Notes: generated from the sequence alone by a model not told the origin. Positions 44,545 through 58,519 are shown, counted from the stretch's first letter. The stretch: DNA of 64,000 bases from Parastagonospora avenae f. sp. tritici 18332-5 (GCA_022559985.1 JAFJTR010000001.1:1-64000), one strand, 5' to 3'. Made by a program: numbers and translations.

Positions 44545-47500
44545 GTCCAGAATCGGCGATATCTTGAAGTCATGCTGATCCTCGAGAACAATACTACCTG
44601 CGTGACGTGAGCGCTATCGTAGGTCATTGTACCACTGTATACGCGTCGCATGGCTACCGAAAACCTGCGCTCCATTACCTCGACACGGATGCGAAGGCCC
44701 TGGTCACAATGCTAATGAGCATTATTGTGCTTCGGGTCACTCACCGGAAAATTCGCCTCGGTGTTGCGGGGTGGTTGTCGATCACTTTGCTTCTGTCCGG
44801 GCTCTGGTGCAATCCGACAAATTATCTTTACATCTGATGTGCTCGCGAAGTGCCTGTTGACAGCGAGCGATCACACACCTTTTGATGCACTACGTACCAA
44901 AAGTGGAAACAATCGATGAATATAGCAGTAGTCAAAATGTATCCTCGTTGCTTCACATGATTCGTCTTGTAGCACCAAAGTGATTCCAGGACCGCCTGGC
45001 ATGACTTCCTTCTTGGCCTTGAGCACATGTGCTATGTCTATACCTCGCTTTGACAACACCTCCACTTGGCCGCATCCTCGGCCCTCGCTTGCTGTTTTGA
45101 CAATGTGATCTCCAGTATCGGATGAAATCGCTTTTTCTCAGACGCAGGGTCCGCATGTCATCTCCACTGTTCCGTGTGGAGGTTCGTGGAGTAGGCGTGG
45201 GCGGAGTTTCAAAACCGAGAGACGTGGGGTTCGGTTGGAGTCAACCAGTCATCCCCACCTCGAGGCGCCCACTTTCTCCGTCCACTCTCCACCCACGCCA
45301 CTTGAGGCTGACGGATTAATGTGATACGCGCGATAACCTTGGAAGCCTCTTGTAGCGAAGCGAATGCACATGTGTGCTTCCCAGCAGATGATTGAGCGGT
45401 GTTCAAGCCAGAGATCGTCGCTTTTGCCCACTGACACTTGCTTGTGACTCTGGTCTCGACCTTTTGCCCCACTCGTGGTAGGCATCTGATTCTCTATCCA
45501 ACGCCGATGATCGCTCTGTTTGTTTTGACGTTGCCGCTGTTGTCACGGTCATAGATTCCACGAAAGCTGCTCACGAAACCTGTTTGCCTATGGTCTTGAC
45601 AAGGCCTACCTAGGTGCATAGAGGTACGGGGTGATGACTCCTCACTGTACATAGTTTCGGTGTGCGGCGCTTATGACAGCTCATACCGACTACAAATGCT
45701 ACAAATGCACATGTACGGCAATATTGATGAACCAGACTCCAAATTTGGTGATCGACAGCCCTGCGTGTCGCACAGCGGGCGGGCGTTCCGCAGCTGGCTT
45801 GCTTTGGCGATGTGGGCTTGCATGAACGAACGCTGCGGGCGCACACCGCTCTACACCGCCAAAATCCGATGAGTCGACATCCGGACCGAGATAGGAAGGT
45901 TGAGATTGTTACTCAAACCGTCACTGGTGTCTGGATAGGCCCACGTTAGACCGGTCCGAGACGCAGTGTCAATGTCGCCATCTACATGGGCTTCGGAAGG
46001 CCTGATTTGGTTACCTAGGGCACTTTGGTCTCATCTATGCGCGGGGTTGGTTGCCCATCAGCTTTCAAACAAGTTAGTGAACGTGGTTGTGTGTGCGATG
46101 GCAGGTGTCAGCGTCGTAGCTTGAAGTTGGACGTGGCCACCAAAGACCGGAGGTCAGTTGTGAGGTTTCACAGCAGTCTCAGTTTCTCACCCAATGCAGC
46201 CGTGACAGCGTATCGTGGGGAACCGCAAGCCACAAGCAGCTGGTTGCGCGTGTATTTTCCGACACGGATCTTTTCCTCCTTGCGGAAGAATAGCGACGAA
46301 GTACACTGTGCGGATGAATTTGTTCAGGTTCTGCTACTAGCCGGAATTCTGGTTACGGTCGTAACGCTCTCCCGACATGCCACCAATCGCTTGGGAGATG
46401 TCTTGCAGCAAGGCCCGAACGCTGTAGAAGGCGGTTGTATTCCCTGTACAGGAAAAGCAACGGATCCCGTTCGCTCTTGACAGATGCCTTGATCATATCT
46501 TGAAGTTGCATACAACAGAAACTCCATCTCGACGATCATCGTCATCATCTGTTCCAACTCCTAAGGGTCTGGCAAAGTCTCCACACGGGAGTTGCCATGC
46601 TTACACCGACTACAACTGGTGGGGAGCTCACGAAGATTTCTCGGAAGCCGTATCTCCACTCCGCGCCGAAGATTTTCCAGTCAAGGACCGTTTCTTGTAA
46701 GAATGCGATTCATGGGTCATCTGTTCTTCCAGTTATTGCGAGGAACGGCTTAGCGCGATGACAGTCCGACCCGCGTGCGGTAGATTGCCGATGGTTTACG
46801 ATGACAGGTAATTTCTCGCACAAGCTTCAAATTTTCCAGAAGCGGATACCAATGTCTGCAGACCCGCACGGTTCATGCAGAGAGATAAATCTTCGCAAGA
46901 AACTTCCGCCGTGGCGTCATTGTGCATGTCGCAAGTCAAGCTTGTGAAAAGAATACGGCAAAGTTGCTTCGAGGGAAGTGAGGCGTCGAGGCGAGAACTT
47001 GTTTGTTTCGCCGGGGCGTTTCACGAAATGCAAAGTGCTTGACAGCTTCTAGGACGTTTCCGCAAGTTGCTGCGCCTCATACAGTAGCTGAATAGCCGGT
47101 TCGGAAATTAGTCCCCACGTTTTGAATTTCGACAGCAGTGTTGCAAGCGAAGAAGCTTCCATGCAGCCACTAGCCCGGAACTACAATGAGAAGCGTCGTG
47201 GAGAATAAATTCCTGTACGGCAAAGTTGCACCAAAGAAGGTCATGGCGCGGTGCTTGGCTGAGTAGTGTCACTATGGATGTGCTCGATACGAGGTGCACG
47301 AGACTCACCACCAGCCGCGAACGACCGTGCTTACGGAATTATGGAAGAAAGGGAGAAGGTTCCACGGTAATCGATCTCGTTCATTTCGCGAAGAGCACGG
47401 ACAAGTTGGTAACCCCAGATTTCACTCTCGGACCGCCGCATGGATGTGAGAAGGTGCAAACCCGGGCAACAACAGCGATGAGGCAGACAATAATGGACGT

Positions 47501-49552
47501 TTATAATCCGGCTGTTAATAGCTGATATGACATGTGCTCAGCCTGACTGTGCGTGAGTCCGGCGCCCAATTTGGGTACATTCCATGTGGAGAAGGGTGCG
47601 GCGTTGCAATCCCACGGGAGGGTGTGCTCACTGCATTGCACCCGGGCATTATCGATCTACTCAGCCCTGTGGTGCTGTGTACGATATGCTGTCAGCCTTG
47701 GAGGCCTATCTAGAGAAGGGTTCGGGCTTATTGACGCGCTCGCAAGAATGGATGGGGTTGGAAGTCATATGCGGAGCCGTGAAGTTGCTCCGCATCACAT
47801 TGCCTTGTGGCCGGGCAGCTTGCGTGATGGCCCGCGGTTGTACGAATGGTACCTCGGCGATAGGCCCTTGGATGGACTTTGCCACATAGTTTGCGTGCAA
47901 GGCTACTTTGCTTCGCAGTCTGGATGTACTCGGAGTAACTGTCGGCTGGCTTGTGATAGGCACCGGAGGCTAGAATTTGCGTCGGAGTCGAGAGTGCTGG
48001 ACCCTGAAATGGAAAGAGACACATGTGACAGAGGCTAATCATGTACCCCAGAGTTTGACCGGCTAAACTGCTTCAAGACCGGAAGCAGCAACACTGCCGG
48101 CAAATGGTCCACGGCTCGAGACGCAGTGGGCTTCAGGCAGGAGAGGGTTTGTCGTTTCGTTTCATCCGCCTCCGCGTCGATCTGCGTGTGGCGGCTCTGG
48201 GGAAACAGGCAGAATGCGCACCACTTTGCGCGCTGTGCAGATCGGGGCTGCGAACAGAGGGACGATGCGGTGCGTGCAGAGGACCTCGGGACGATTGAGG
48301 ACTCGCCTCGCCCGCGGCAGCATTTCAGAGGCGGCGGGCGGCGCGCAATTCAGGCAGTGGCATTGAGAGGCGGCCAAGGCAGGGCGGAGTAGCGGATTAA
48401 GAGTCCGGGGCTGCGGCGTGGGCATTCCGCAAGGGGAAACGCAAACGTCGCCGGGTGATTGTGTGCGGCATCTGCTCTATCGCATCGTGGGAGGACAGGG
48501 TTGGGCTCCCTTGATCCCCGAAATGATCTCCAGGCCGAGCTTACCACATGCGGCAACTCCTGTCTGAGCAGGCGTCGCGGAACCCGGGGCGAGGCATGCT
48601 TGGAGTCGTGGGGGCGTCGAGTGACAGGGTGCTTTTTCGCATGGCCCTGGACGCACTGGATGCACTGGAAGCACTGAAAGCAGGGCTTCATTTCATCATG
48701 ACGACGCAGGCTGCGCGGGCGACCAGCTTCCGTCCAGCACAGCAAGGCCGGGCGCAGTGGTTGAGGGCCAGGTGGACGAGTCATCACTGCAATTCGCATT
48801 CGCACACGATTACAGGGCACATGGACTGGCGGTCGAGCCCGGGCGCCAGGGTTGTCAGTCGTAGAACGACACGGGGCTGACGGGAGTGTGAAGAGGAGCG
48901 ACAGGGCCAGACACCGCTCCTTTCACGCGCCGCGTCGATTGGTGTATGCACGTCCACCGCTCCTTTACACACAGGCGGTAAGACCAGTCATTGCGCGCTG
49001 GACTGAATTGTTTCATGCGGACCGCAACGCCCAAAGTGTATTTATTCGCTGAATTCATAATGCGAGGCGTGACCGCTCTTCGCATCCCACGTCTGGTCCA
49101 TCTGATTGTCCTGTTCGAGACACTGCGCACACATTGCTTCTGACTCGCACTCCTGACCCGCCCCCGAACACACGCCCCGTGGTTTTTATAAAACACCCGT
49201 CCGCCCTCGCACCCCAGCTGGAACCAGACGATCGCACACTGTTCCCACAAGTTACAACCTCATCGCATCCGCATCCTGTGTCTCGCCTCGAGGCCCCCAC
49301 CACGCGTTTAGGTTTTCGCATCCAGTTTGCCAGCCAAGCACACCGCCGTCATACATCATCGACCCGCTTTCGCCCTCGGACTACCTGCCGGCACTAGACT
49401 GACGTTTACGACAAACCCACTCCAGCATCCCGAGCAGACTCTGTGCCGCCGATTACGCCCGTAGTCTCGTTGGTACAAACACACGGTATATACATACGGG
49501 AGAAGACCCACCCCGTACACTACCATACCAAACCACACCTCACCACCACATC
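44545..49552. other. Gene-poor stretch of 5 kb
   Basis: I see only short frames. Two catch the eye but are not convincing: an open minus-strand stretch around 45125-44871 (about 85 codons, RGIDIAHVLKAKKEVMPGG) and a 151-codon plus-strand frame at 46025-46480. Neither has a family match or clear splice context. Base composition is normal and there is no RIP-like stop pattern. The last 400 bases are the promoter of the gene at 49553. Confidence 0.5.
49487..49493 (+). promoter_or_regulatory. TATA box candidate for the gene at 49553
   Basis: TATATAC lies 60 bp before the start codon, in a CA/CT-rich leader. A second TATA-like TTTATAAAA occurs near 49187. Assignment is inference. Confidence 0.35.
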
Positions 49553-49990
49553 ATGCATTTCGAATCCTCGCCCGGCTCGTCGCCTTCCAAGTCGATACCC
49601 ATTAGTATCTCGCCCAGCAGGATGGCCTCGCCCACTGGATCCTTCTGCAGCGTCTATTCGGTCGAATCAACCTCAAGTCGCGGTGCCTCGTGCGCCTACC
49701 CATCATGGCCCACCGGCACTTCGCTTGGCTACCGCAACGCACCCACGTCCTTCATCTCCGACGAGGACCTCTTTGGTGGTGACTTTGACGACGACTTTTC
49801 GTGTCCCTACCTCACCGAGGCACCTGCACCGCCCCGTCAGCCTCCCATGGCCCAGGCATTTCCCGTCCTGCCGCCACTGTACGCGCAGAAGAAGCCCAAG
49901 AGTGATCGCAGGCGCAGCAGTGGCAAGAAGCAACGTCGCACCTCCAAGCCCATGACTCCCATCTCAGAGTCGCCCGAGCAAGTCGAGTGA
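49553..49990 (+). CDS. Short Ser/Pro-rich conserved-type fungal protein
   Basis: A single-exon gene of 145 residues starting MHFESSPGSSPSKSIPISIS. It is Ser/Pro-rich at the N-terminus and carries an acidic motif FISDEDLFGGDFDDD near residues 67-80. It ends with a strongly basic cluster (KKPKSDRRRSSGKKQRR) followed by TPISESPEQVE. This pattern of short disordered protein with an SDEDLF-like acidic patch and basic tail is seen in conserved filamentous-fungal proteins of unknown role. The basic cluster could be a nuclear signal. Phosphorylation is plausible but not shown. A good TATA and leader precede it. Confidence 0.7.
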   Translation: MHFESSPGSSPSKSIPISISPSRMASPTGSFCSVYSVESTSSRGASCAYPSWPTGTSLGYRNAPTSFISDEDLFGGDFDDDFSCPYLTEAPAPPRQPPMAQAFPVLPPLYAQKKPKSDRRRSSGKKQRRTSKPMTPISESPEQVE

Positions 49991-52900
49991 ACGTCATGAC
50001 GACACCTGTCTGACACTCCTACTACATCAACGTAAGTTGCTTCATAAAAACTCAGTCGCATCGCATAACTAACAATGCGTCCAGTCATATTGAGACCCAC
50101 GTCATCGTGTAGCGCGCGTTGTTGTCGCGCTTCCACTCACGTGGCTAGCGCGTTGACTGCCACAGACCCTTGGCAGTCGCCCACCATTCCCGGGGCTGAC
50201 TCACAGCCAAATTCATGCCTTGGTGCAGTCAACCATGACACCCACGTCATGTGCACTACCTAGCAAGGCGACGCTGTGCTGGCGGTGCTATTGTCACCCC
50301 AAGCCAGCCCCAGTCGCACCCGTGTGTTGCCGCCATTCCAACGCGTGGGTGCCCATTTCAAGACACTGTGCTTGTCAATCCACGCGGGCCGTTCGCAACA
50401 CCACTACGTCGCGCACGGTTGAGCGTACCGAGCTTGTCTGGACCGCACACTTTGCTGCCGGTCCAGACTGAGCCGTCATACCATCCAACTTGGAGCCTTT
50501 GGTGCTTCTAGCACACTTGCCGCTCTGGAAAGCGAGCATCTTTGATGAGAGGGCCCTGGCTGCTGGGCGGGATTGGATGAAAGCGGTGTGATGGACTTGA
50601 GCATTTCCAGGCGTTTTGATTTTCCCAGCATTTATACCCCAGCTCCGCATATCGGATGCACAGCGCTGTTTCCGCATACTGCGACCCCGAGAGGCTTGCT
50701 GTGGCTTACCACACCTCTCCTTTATGATACCCCACCATAGACATGGTTCTGCATTTACCAATAATTCATCACCAAGATCCTCCATCCCTTCTTCTGAACA
50801 TGTCCACTTGTGTGAATGCGAATATCAGACTAGACAGCCTCGTCACACTGTATCACATTTGGCGTCATGGTCGAGCTGTGAGGCGCGCTCCTGTTGGGAG
50901 ATGCTCAGCGTCCCCGTGCTAGTCTGGTGATTTCGCTCGCAGTAATCGGTCCTGTAAATTCTTGGAGGCCAGGGCTGGCACTTGGACGAGGCTGCTGATA
51001 CGTCGCCTCAGCCCAGCCCTATCTCGAGATACGAAGGTCAACGCATTTCATCACTCTATCCGCCCTCAAATCACCTCGCGAATGCTGCCCAAGAACGCCC
51101 TCCCGTGATATCGCAATCGCCAAGAATAAGCTTCCTAACCCGCTTCCGGTAAGCGAGCTTACCAGCGGGGACGGGACTCTTCCACCCGTTGAAGCATGCA
51201 CCCTCGAGCTCATCTGCACGTTTCCGTCACTCGGTGCAGATGCTGTGACGCGGTAGGTCAAACATGTGGTCGTGTCCTAATGTGAATGTCTCGAGTTGAG
51301 GACAAGCACCGCTTGGAAAGCATGCGATTTGCGCAGTGCCTTCATCCCTTGCCAATCTACTCGTGGGGGACAGAGCCAGAGCGAAGGGATGCAAAATCGG
51401 TGGCTGGATTCACGGTGTAGCGAAGCAGGGTTATGTGAACTAGTGCCGGCGGTTGCAAAAACCACTGTGATCAATCCACCTCTCGGAAGCCATGCGCATG
51501 GCCCCAAGCAGACTGGCATATCATTAGGTTGCTATCTAAGGTACTGCAGCTTGTCAACTACGACGAAAAGTACACGGTAAACAGGGGCATCTAATAGCAC
51601 GACGTTATACGCAGTATTGCCAACCTTCAATTGCGACGGCCAGGCCTATAGCTTCAGGCGCCCTGGCCGCTTTTCGTCGTAGGCGATAACCTGCAGTACA
51701 CGTTGGCGAATTTGCCATATTGTTTATTCATGCTGCTTCAGGGGGAACAGATACCTAGTTCACGTAAGTTCCTGGTGGTTATTGGCCGGCATTGATATAG
51801 CCGGACGGGCATCTGGACGGCTCAGCCATGTGCGGAGAACAGATCGGCTGTGCACTGTGCTTCGTGTCTCGTGTCTACCAGGCACGCTGTCATTTCTGTG
51901 CCTTGCTCATCGGGTTCCTGGGGACGCTGCATGTGTGAGCGGACCAAAGCGTCGTCGGGGGCTGCGACATGCTAGGACACATTGCAAAAATCGGGTCGAC
52001 CGTTCAATGGGTACGTTCGGTACGTTTCCAACGTCATGCGCGGTACTCTATTGTAACTTCTGGGGCCGGTGAGGTGCCAGAAAGAGCTTGGGCACTGCAG
52101 GCATCGCCCAGGGACCGCGATCTTTGTGCCACAAGCTCACGTATCCGCTCCTACTGCGGGATGAGGAACGTCCCGCGAAAGCTTGGGCACCAAGACGTCG
52201 TTGCATGCGGAGGCAGGCCTAACGTGACCAGCCCCTGTGCGATGGGATGGCATTGGATGCCGGCCAAGTTCAATGGAGCAGCAGTCGCATTGTGCAATCA
52301 CCAAGAGAGAAATGTCGATGGAGATGGTCGAGGTGTAGTAGAGGGTGATATATCATCCATTGGGACGACTGCGCAGACGTGGTGCACGACTAGCCATGGA
52401 TCGTCCATGTCTCGGGCCGTACCCAGCCGCTGCTGCGCGTGATGATAGGCTTTGGGGGTGTGATTTGGCTTGCCGCCATCACGCCGGCTCGGCCAATGAG
52501 GCCTGCCAGCTCGTGTGCTCCCTCCAAATCCTCGTCTTTCGCACTGTCGTCCCCGTGCTACCTAGCCCTCTTAGAGGCTGAACTGCCCACGACATGCAGG
52601 CACGGTTGACTCTGCGGCGCGAAGTTAACCAACAGTTCTCATTCGACTGGGGTCGGCCCCCTTGGCGACCAGCATGCGGCATGATTCTGCGTCGTTGGTC
52701 GAGTCACCCAAGGCCGTCGCGAGCTTTCGCGACGTCCAGCAAATGAGCTGGCTGCATTCGCAACGCCTCGCGGTGCCGGTCATGCCTTTTCTTAACCACT
52801 TGCTCTCTCGTCGGTTCCAACCGTGCTAATCGACCTATTCTGAGCACATATTCAAGTGCCCTCTGCGCCTCTAAGCGCCGTTGATTGATAGGCCCGTGAC

Positions 52901-53311
52901 TCCCACGCGCATCACTGCACACCTCCGTCGCGCTTCTGCTGCTTCCTTTCCTCCTCATTCTCTGTTTTACATTGCCTGTCGGTCTTTTCAGCTCGTGTTC
53001 CGCGCAAAGAAACGTTCCCAAGGCTGCGCATGCATATTTGTTTAACCGCCATCGTTGATCCTTGTTGGCCGAAGCGGGGCTGAACAAACCGCTCTCGAGC
53101 CGCCGTGGATCTCTCGACAAGTGCTGTGCTCGGTAGCGCGCAGGTTGCAGTGAGTCTCCGGACATTTTTCAGTTTCATGTCGCTCTTCTGGAAGCCCCTG
53201 ATTGTACTCTCGTCATCCATAATCGATACCAAGTCCTGTCGACATGCGCCTCTTGCGCGCTTGTGAACTTAACATCGACTGACCGAGCAATTGTCTCGTA
53301 GACCGTCCACA
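49991..53311. other. Gene-poor stretch of 3.3 kb; promoter of the WD40 gene at its end
   Basis: No frame here has both start context and family resemblance. A minus-strand frame of 106 codons at 53232-52912, just upstream of the WD40 gene, is not convincing. No repeat or transposon remnant is recognised. Confidence 0.5.
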
Positions 53312-56300
53312 ATGAGTACGGGACACTCCCGACAGCGGTCGAACTCGACAAAAGACTCTTCTATCCGCTCAGATATCAAGATAAAACCACCCACGCCATC
53401 CGCGACACCCGGCACCGACGAATTCGCATTTGATCCAGTGAGCGCAACAGCCTCTTTCCTCCTCGTCGCCCAGCGAAACGAGATTCTGTGCCTGCACCAT
53501 GATACTTTGGCGGTAGAAAGACGCTTCACGCGCCACCGCGAAGACATTTCGTGGATTCATGCAGACACCGTTAGCGAGCGGGGAGGAGGTCGCCTAGTTG
53601 TAAGCTACGATGCAGGGTCCACTGCAATTGTGTGGGACTTGTTCACTGGAGACGAGGTTGCCCGATTCGCTTCGTACGAGCAGATCCGAGTGGCTGCATG
53701 GATGAGGAATGGCAATGTTGCTTTTGGTGAGTTTGGGCAGGCTGAGTGTCACCTCAATCGCTAACGAAGTGGGAAGGAAACGCTCAAGGGAACATCATCC
53801 TGTTCGAGCCCTCCACCTCCGAACATCTCTCCGCGAGAACCATTTTCGATCCCATTACAGCACTGGCACCAGCGGCTGATTGCAGAACATTTGCAATTGG
53901 GTAAGAGAGACACGCCCTCCACTCGAGCCATGCTGATTGCATACAGATATCTCAATGGCTCCATTTTGATCGCTACACTGCAGCCCTCTTTCACCATTCT
54001 CCACACCCTGACTACCCCAAGATCTCCCTCCCCTATCTCAGGCTTGGCATGGCATGGATCGTCTTCAAAGCAAAAGTCGGAGATGCTGGCGGCTCAAACC
54101 GCTGATGGTGATCTCAGAGTTTGGAGCGTTCCAAAAGCTCCCCACAGCGGCGACGTTCCATGCGTCATCCGTGTCCTCAACCAGAAAGAGCAGAGAGAGC
54201 CAGGCCCGTCATGGTTTGCTTGGTCGAAGAATGGCAGAATCGTTCAATATACAGAAGGGTATGCGTTATCTGCATATCTGCATATTATTCGTACCTGCTA
54301 ACATACTATTAGACAAACATGCGCATGGGATGTCCGTACGAAGAGAGTATCTTACGAACAAGTGCCCACTACCGACAATATCGCCGCCATCTGTAATTAC
54401 GGACCTACAGCCACGCTTTTCACGGTCGGAAGCAACTTCAGCATCCAGCAGTATGACATGAACCCTAACAATGGGCCCGCGACGATGGTTGCCAATGTAC
54501 AACACGCCCCGGCAAATACGCCCCCGTCACCACCGAATTCCTTGGATGAGCAACAGAAGAGACTGAGGGAATTGGATGAGCCTGTTACAGCTCGCCCGCT
54601 CAAAAGTGCACCCCACCTCCTAGCTGATTCCGAGAGTGAGAGTGAAGGAGCGGTCATGTCGCCATTGCAGAAAATTGCCCAAGAGATGGACCAGCTGGAG
54701 GAGGAGCGACGTGACCGCCTGGGTCCGCTCAGTCCCGTGTCAAGTCGAGGCTCACAGAGCTCAAGATCATCTGGCGGTAGTGGTCGTGCCCCTCGCTACC
54801 GGTACGACAAACCTTCTTGGAATTCATCAAAGTCTTCCAAGAGTGGTGCTTCAGGCACAGTATTCTCCTCCGGTACATCTTCATTTGCAGGAGCGTCGCG
54901 AGAAAGCGTTTCCATCCGATCAGCATCTTCAGCGGCTTCTGCTAGATACGGGAATTCTGCTCTTCGCAAGGAGGTTCTACGAAGTCCTGACGAGTCAAAG
55001 AATACGCAAAACATGGAACTCTTTCCATTCACAAAAGCACGACTCAGTGACGTGCCATTCCGACCGACTGAGCTTGGCCCTGAGAGGACTCCCGATGACC
55101 TGCGTCTGAACATGCTCAAGGTCGTTTTTGGCTGGGACAACGATATCGATGAACTCATTCGGGATGAGCGTATGTTATCCATTACTCGGTTCTTGCCAAC
55201 TCTGTACTAACTTCTTGTAGTCGCACGTCATCATGCCGATTCTGCAGCAGCAGTCCTACTGTCCAAATGGCTCGGCGACATTGGCGCTGACCTGATGGCA
55301 TCCATGGTCGGATCTGAATCGATGACATCCACCGACTGGATGTTGCTTGCCTTGAGTAACATGGGACAAGGGTCACAAAAGAAAGTAGGCGAAGCCTTTG
55401 TCCAGCGTCTACTTGAGAAGGGTGACATTCATCCTGCGGTTGCCATCTTCTTGGGTCTCGGTGAACACAACGACGCCATCGAAGTCTACGTTTCCCGCAA
55501 GTACTATATGGAGGCCATCTTACTTACGTGCCTTCTGTTCCCTACAGACTGGAAGAGGCAATCCTTCCTTGTAAGGAAATGGGGAGAGTTCTCCGTCTCA
55601 CATGGCAAAGCCGAATTGGCCGTCCGATGCTTCTCATGCATGGGCCTCGAGACAACAGAGCCCTGGTTCTCGCCCCGAGCCCAGGACGCTGTCTTTTCCG
55701 CACAAAAACAGGCTCTTTTAGGCTCTCAGCTCAGCCCGCCATTATCGCCCCCTAGTGTTGGAAGTAGCAGGGTAGCTGCCAGAATGGCATCACTCAAACT
55801 TGTGACTGACTTCACGCGTGGTCCGCAGCCTCAGCGGATCCGACAAGAGGACGAAGAACGTACTCCCATGAACGCTGGTGTTACTCCAATCGCAGAGTCA
55901 GCACTTAGTCCTTCCGGTGCCGCTCAACCCTGGAGAACAGCCAGGGACCCTTCCAGGGAACCATCGTCAGCGAGGACTGCCACACCCGGCGCTTACAGAA
56001 GGAAGAGACTGCCATCACGCTCAGATACAGGACGATCCACCACGAACAACGAGAGCCTTGCCTCTCTGGCAATCCCCGATCGTGGCCAACGAGGTGAATC
56101 CCACCCCAGAACTGCCGTTGATAATGTTGGTCGTGAAGCAGAGACACTGCCCTTCTCCACCCGCCGTGCCACTAGCGCGGGTGAGTCTAACGAGTTCGTG
56201 CTCTCTGCAACAACCTATGCTCCTGTCAAGTCTAGCGACCATCTTCCCTCCCCAGCTGTTGGTGTTTTCGAAAACCTAAGCCTCAAGAGGAGCGATTCCC

Positions 56301-58519
56301 GTGGTGGTTCTCGCAGCCGCAAACCACAGGACCTTCATCTGAACATGCATGAGTTTGTTATCGAACAAGCTCCAGAGACTGGTACCAGCCACAAGATGAG
56401 TCCACCCCTGACTGGAGCAAGCGGGATAAGCATGAAGAGTGCGAAAGTTCGAAGCATCGATCAGTACATTAGCAGCCTTGACGAAGCCAACAACTACCCA
56501 CGTAGTCACACCGCCGATCCCCTTGAAGAAAGGCCCGCTTCCCGAACAGCAAGAGCTCGTAGCCGAACACGGGAAGAGTCTCAAAACCGCGGCCGATCTG
56601 GTGTTCGCTACATTCGACCTGCAAAGAGATCGCCCTCTTCGCCGGTGCCCATGTCACCAGAGGATGCTGGTATCTATGCTGCACCAAAAGCAGACGCAGA
56701 TGCCGATACCTATGATGATGAGCGTTTCTACAAGATGAGTGTTGCGTCCCCAGTGGCGACAGAGTCTGTCGCTAGCGGTCGGACTACTCGTAGCCGTGCG
56801 AGACATGGAGTCAGCAAGACAAGATCCTCATCCAAGGCTGCAGTTCGTCGTGCTGAGTCTCCGGAAGGCCCGATTGGCGGCCGAAGCAGATATGCTAGTC
56901 GAGCTTCGAGTCGTCGTCCAGCAGAGGATCGTGGTCGCAGTGCCAATCGTGGCGACAATTCTCCCGCTTCGCCACAGTCCATGCACCGTGAGGAGCATGA
57001 AGCAGCTGCTGGGCAAGAATCGCTGCGTCCGCGCAACCGAAGCACCAGTCGCAGGCCTAAAGAAAATGCTGCCAGCACACGTAGGGAGCCTTCGACTGAA
57101 CGCCATGCGCCACGAGACCGTTCAGTGAGCCGCAGGCCGCCACCTCTACGTGAGGCCAGTCGCACGCGTACAAATGTGCGGGAGGCATCACCAGACTCGA
57201 TGTTTTCAGGCCGCTCTGGCGCCTCACGTATGAGGAACACCACAATGTCCAGGAGAGAGTTGGCTGCCAAAGAACTAGCAGACCGTCGATTGTCTCTCGC
57301 TCGACGACCTTCAGCGCCTCAGATTCCAGACCCGGGAGAGCTTGCGTTTCGACGACCACATTCCGGCCGTTCGAACACAGACGATATGCTGAACTCAGGC
57401 ACCATGTACCGCGACCCCATCCAGCGAAGCCAGACAGCTGACCCGGAGATGATCAGCAAGTACTCGCCGGCTAACAGGATGACTGGTGCAACGTCTACCA
57501 CATCCGTGCCTATTGGTCTGCCTGCCAATCCACGTGCCATGCGTCATCCTCGCTACATGAGCGCGGAGCCTGACCACGACGACGTTCCTGCAGTACCTAG
57601 CATACCGATCAACCTGCAGTACAAGCCAACAGCACAAGAAGAGTCAAAGGATGATCTCGGACCTCTGCTTCCAGCGACAACATTCGGCCAGCCCATTGTG
57701 CCTCCTTCGCGTGCGGCTTCGGCGCCTCCCCAAGAGCTCTACCAGAACCAGGGAACGCCTTCATACCCCTTCCCAAGTCGACGACCGTCTGTTGGCAGCG
57801 CTCGTGGTCATCAGAGGCAAAACACTTCTCCCGAAATTCTGCCCCCCATGAACTACAAACGCATCAGTCCGCCTCCCATTACGGCCAGTATCGCCGAGAC
57901 TATCCACGAAAACGAAGTGGTAGTCATTGACGTTGATGAAATCTCCACACCACCTGTACTCTCTCAGCTCCAGCATCTAGCGACTCCACCACCGCCACCT
58001 CCACCACCGCTAAACCTCGGTGGTCCTGGAAACCTTGGCATGATCAACATCGCCATCGATGAACACTCTGGTGGAAAGCCAATGGACGTATCGCCAACGG
58101 GACCGCCTGGCACCACTTCTCCTCAGTCCCACCGTCGTGGCCGTGGCAGTGTCAGCGACAACCTGGGCATGACCTTCAAGCGAGTCACCGAGCGCATGCG
58201 CAGCACTAGCAGGTCTCGCGCGAAGTCACCACCAATTAGGCGCGCCACAGATGTTGCCCCTTACGAGAGTGTGCCAGAGTATTCGTTCCCCCGTGGTGCC
58301 AACCAACGCTCTCCTTCCATCGACGGTAATAACCACGACAACTACTTCAACAACATTCCGCCGCCGCCGCCACCACCGCCACCCATGCCTATGGAACAGG
58401 TTGTCTCCCCCATCGACGATCAAGCCTTCTACAAGCATCCCAAGGAGCTCCGTGCCAATATGCCTCCCGCAACGCTCCAGCCCGGTGTGTACCAGCCTGA
58501 TAACACGCCCATGATCTGA
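53312..58519 (+). CDS. Large WD40 scaffold protein with helical repeats and a long disordered RS/Pro-rich tail
   Basis: Five exons, 53312-53726, 53777-53900, 53947-54258, 54313-55169 and 55221-58519, encode 1668 residues; all joins are in frame with GT-AG introns of 46-54 bp. Residues 30-330 form degenerate WD40 blades (SATASFLLVAQRNEILCLHH, GSTAIVWDLFTGDEVARFAS, DGDLRVWSV). After an Arg/Ser-rich linker, a helical region (about residues 545-690: AVLLSKWLGDIGADLMASM, PAVAIFLGLGEHNDAIEVY, AELAVRCFSCMGLETTEPWF) resembles the TPR-like part of Gemin5 or Sec31-type scaffolds. The remaining 950 residues are disordered, with many SR dipeptides and two polyproline runs near residues 1490 and 1616. The exact role is unknown; a Gemin5-like or vesicle-coat-like scaffold are alternatives. 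Confidence 0.82.

Noticed and set aside
44871..45125. Open minus-strand stretch of about 85 codons (RGIDIAHVLK...)
   Set aside because: Looks somewhat coding-like, but I found neither upstream exons nor a family match; too weak to call.
46025..46480. 151-codon plus-strand frame in the gene-poor interval
   Set aside because: Composition is not protein-like over most of the length, no family resemblance, no supporting promoter or splice context.
48640..48680. Short run of imperfect GCACTGGA-like repeats
   Set aside because: Only three or four degenerate units; no sign of function.
52912..53232. 106-codon minus-strand frame divergent from the WD40 gene
   Set aside because: No recognisable domain and it lies in the presumed promoter; likely chance, though a transcript could change this.
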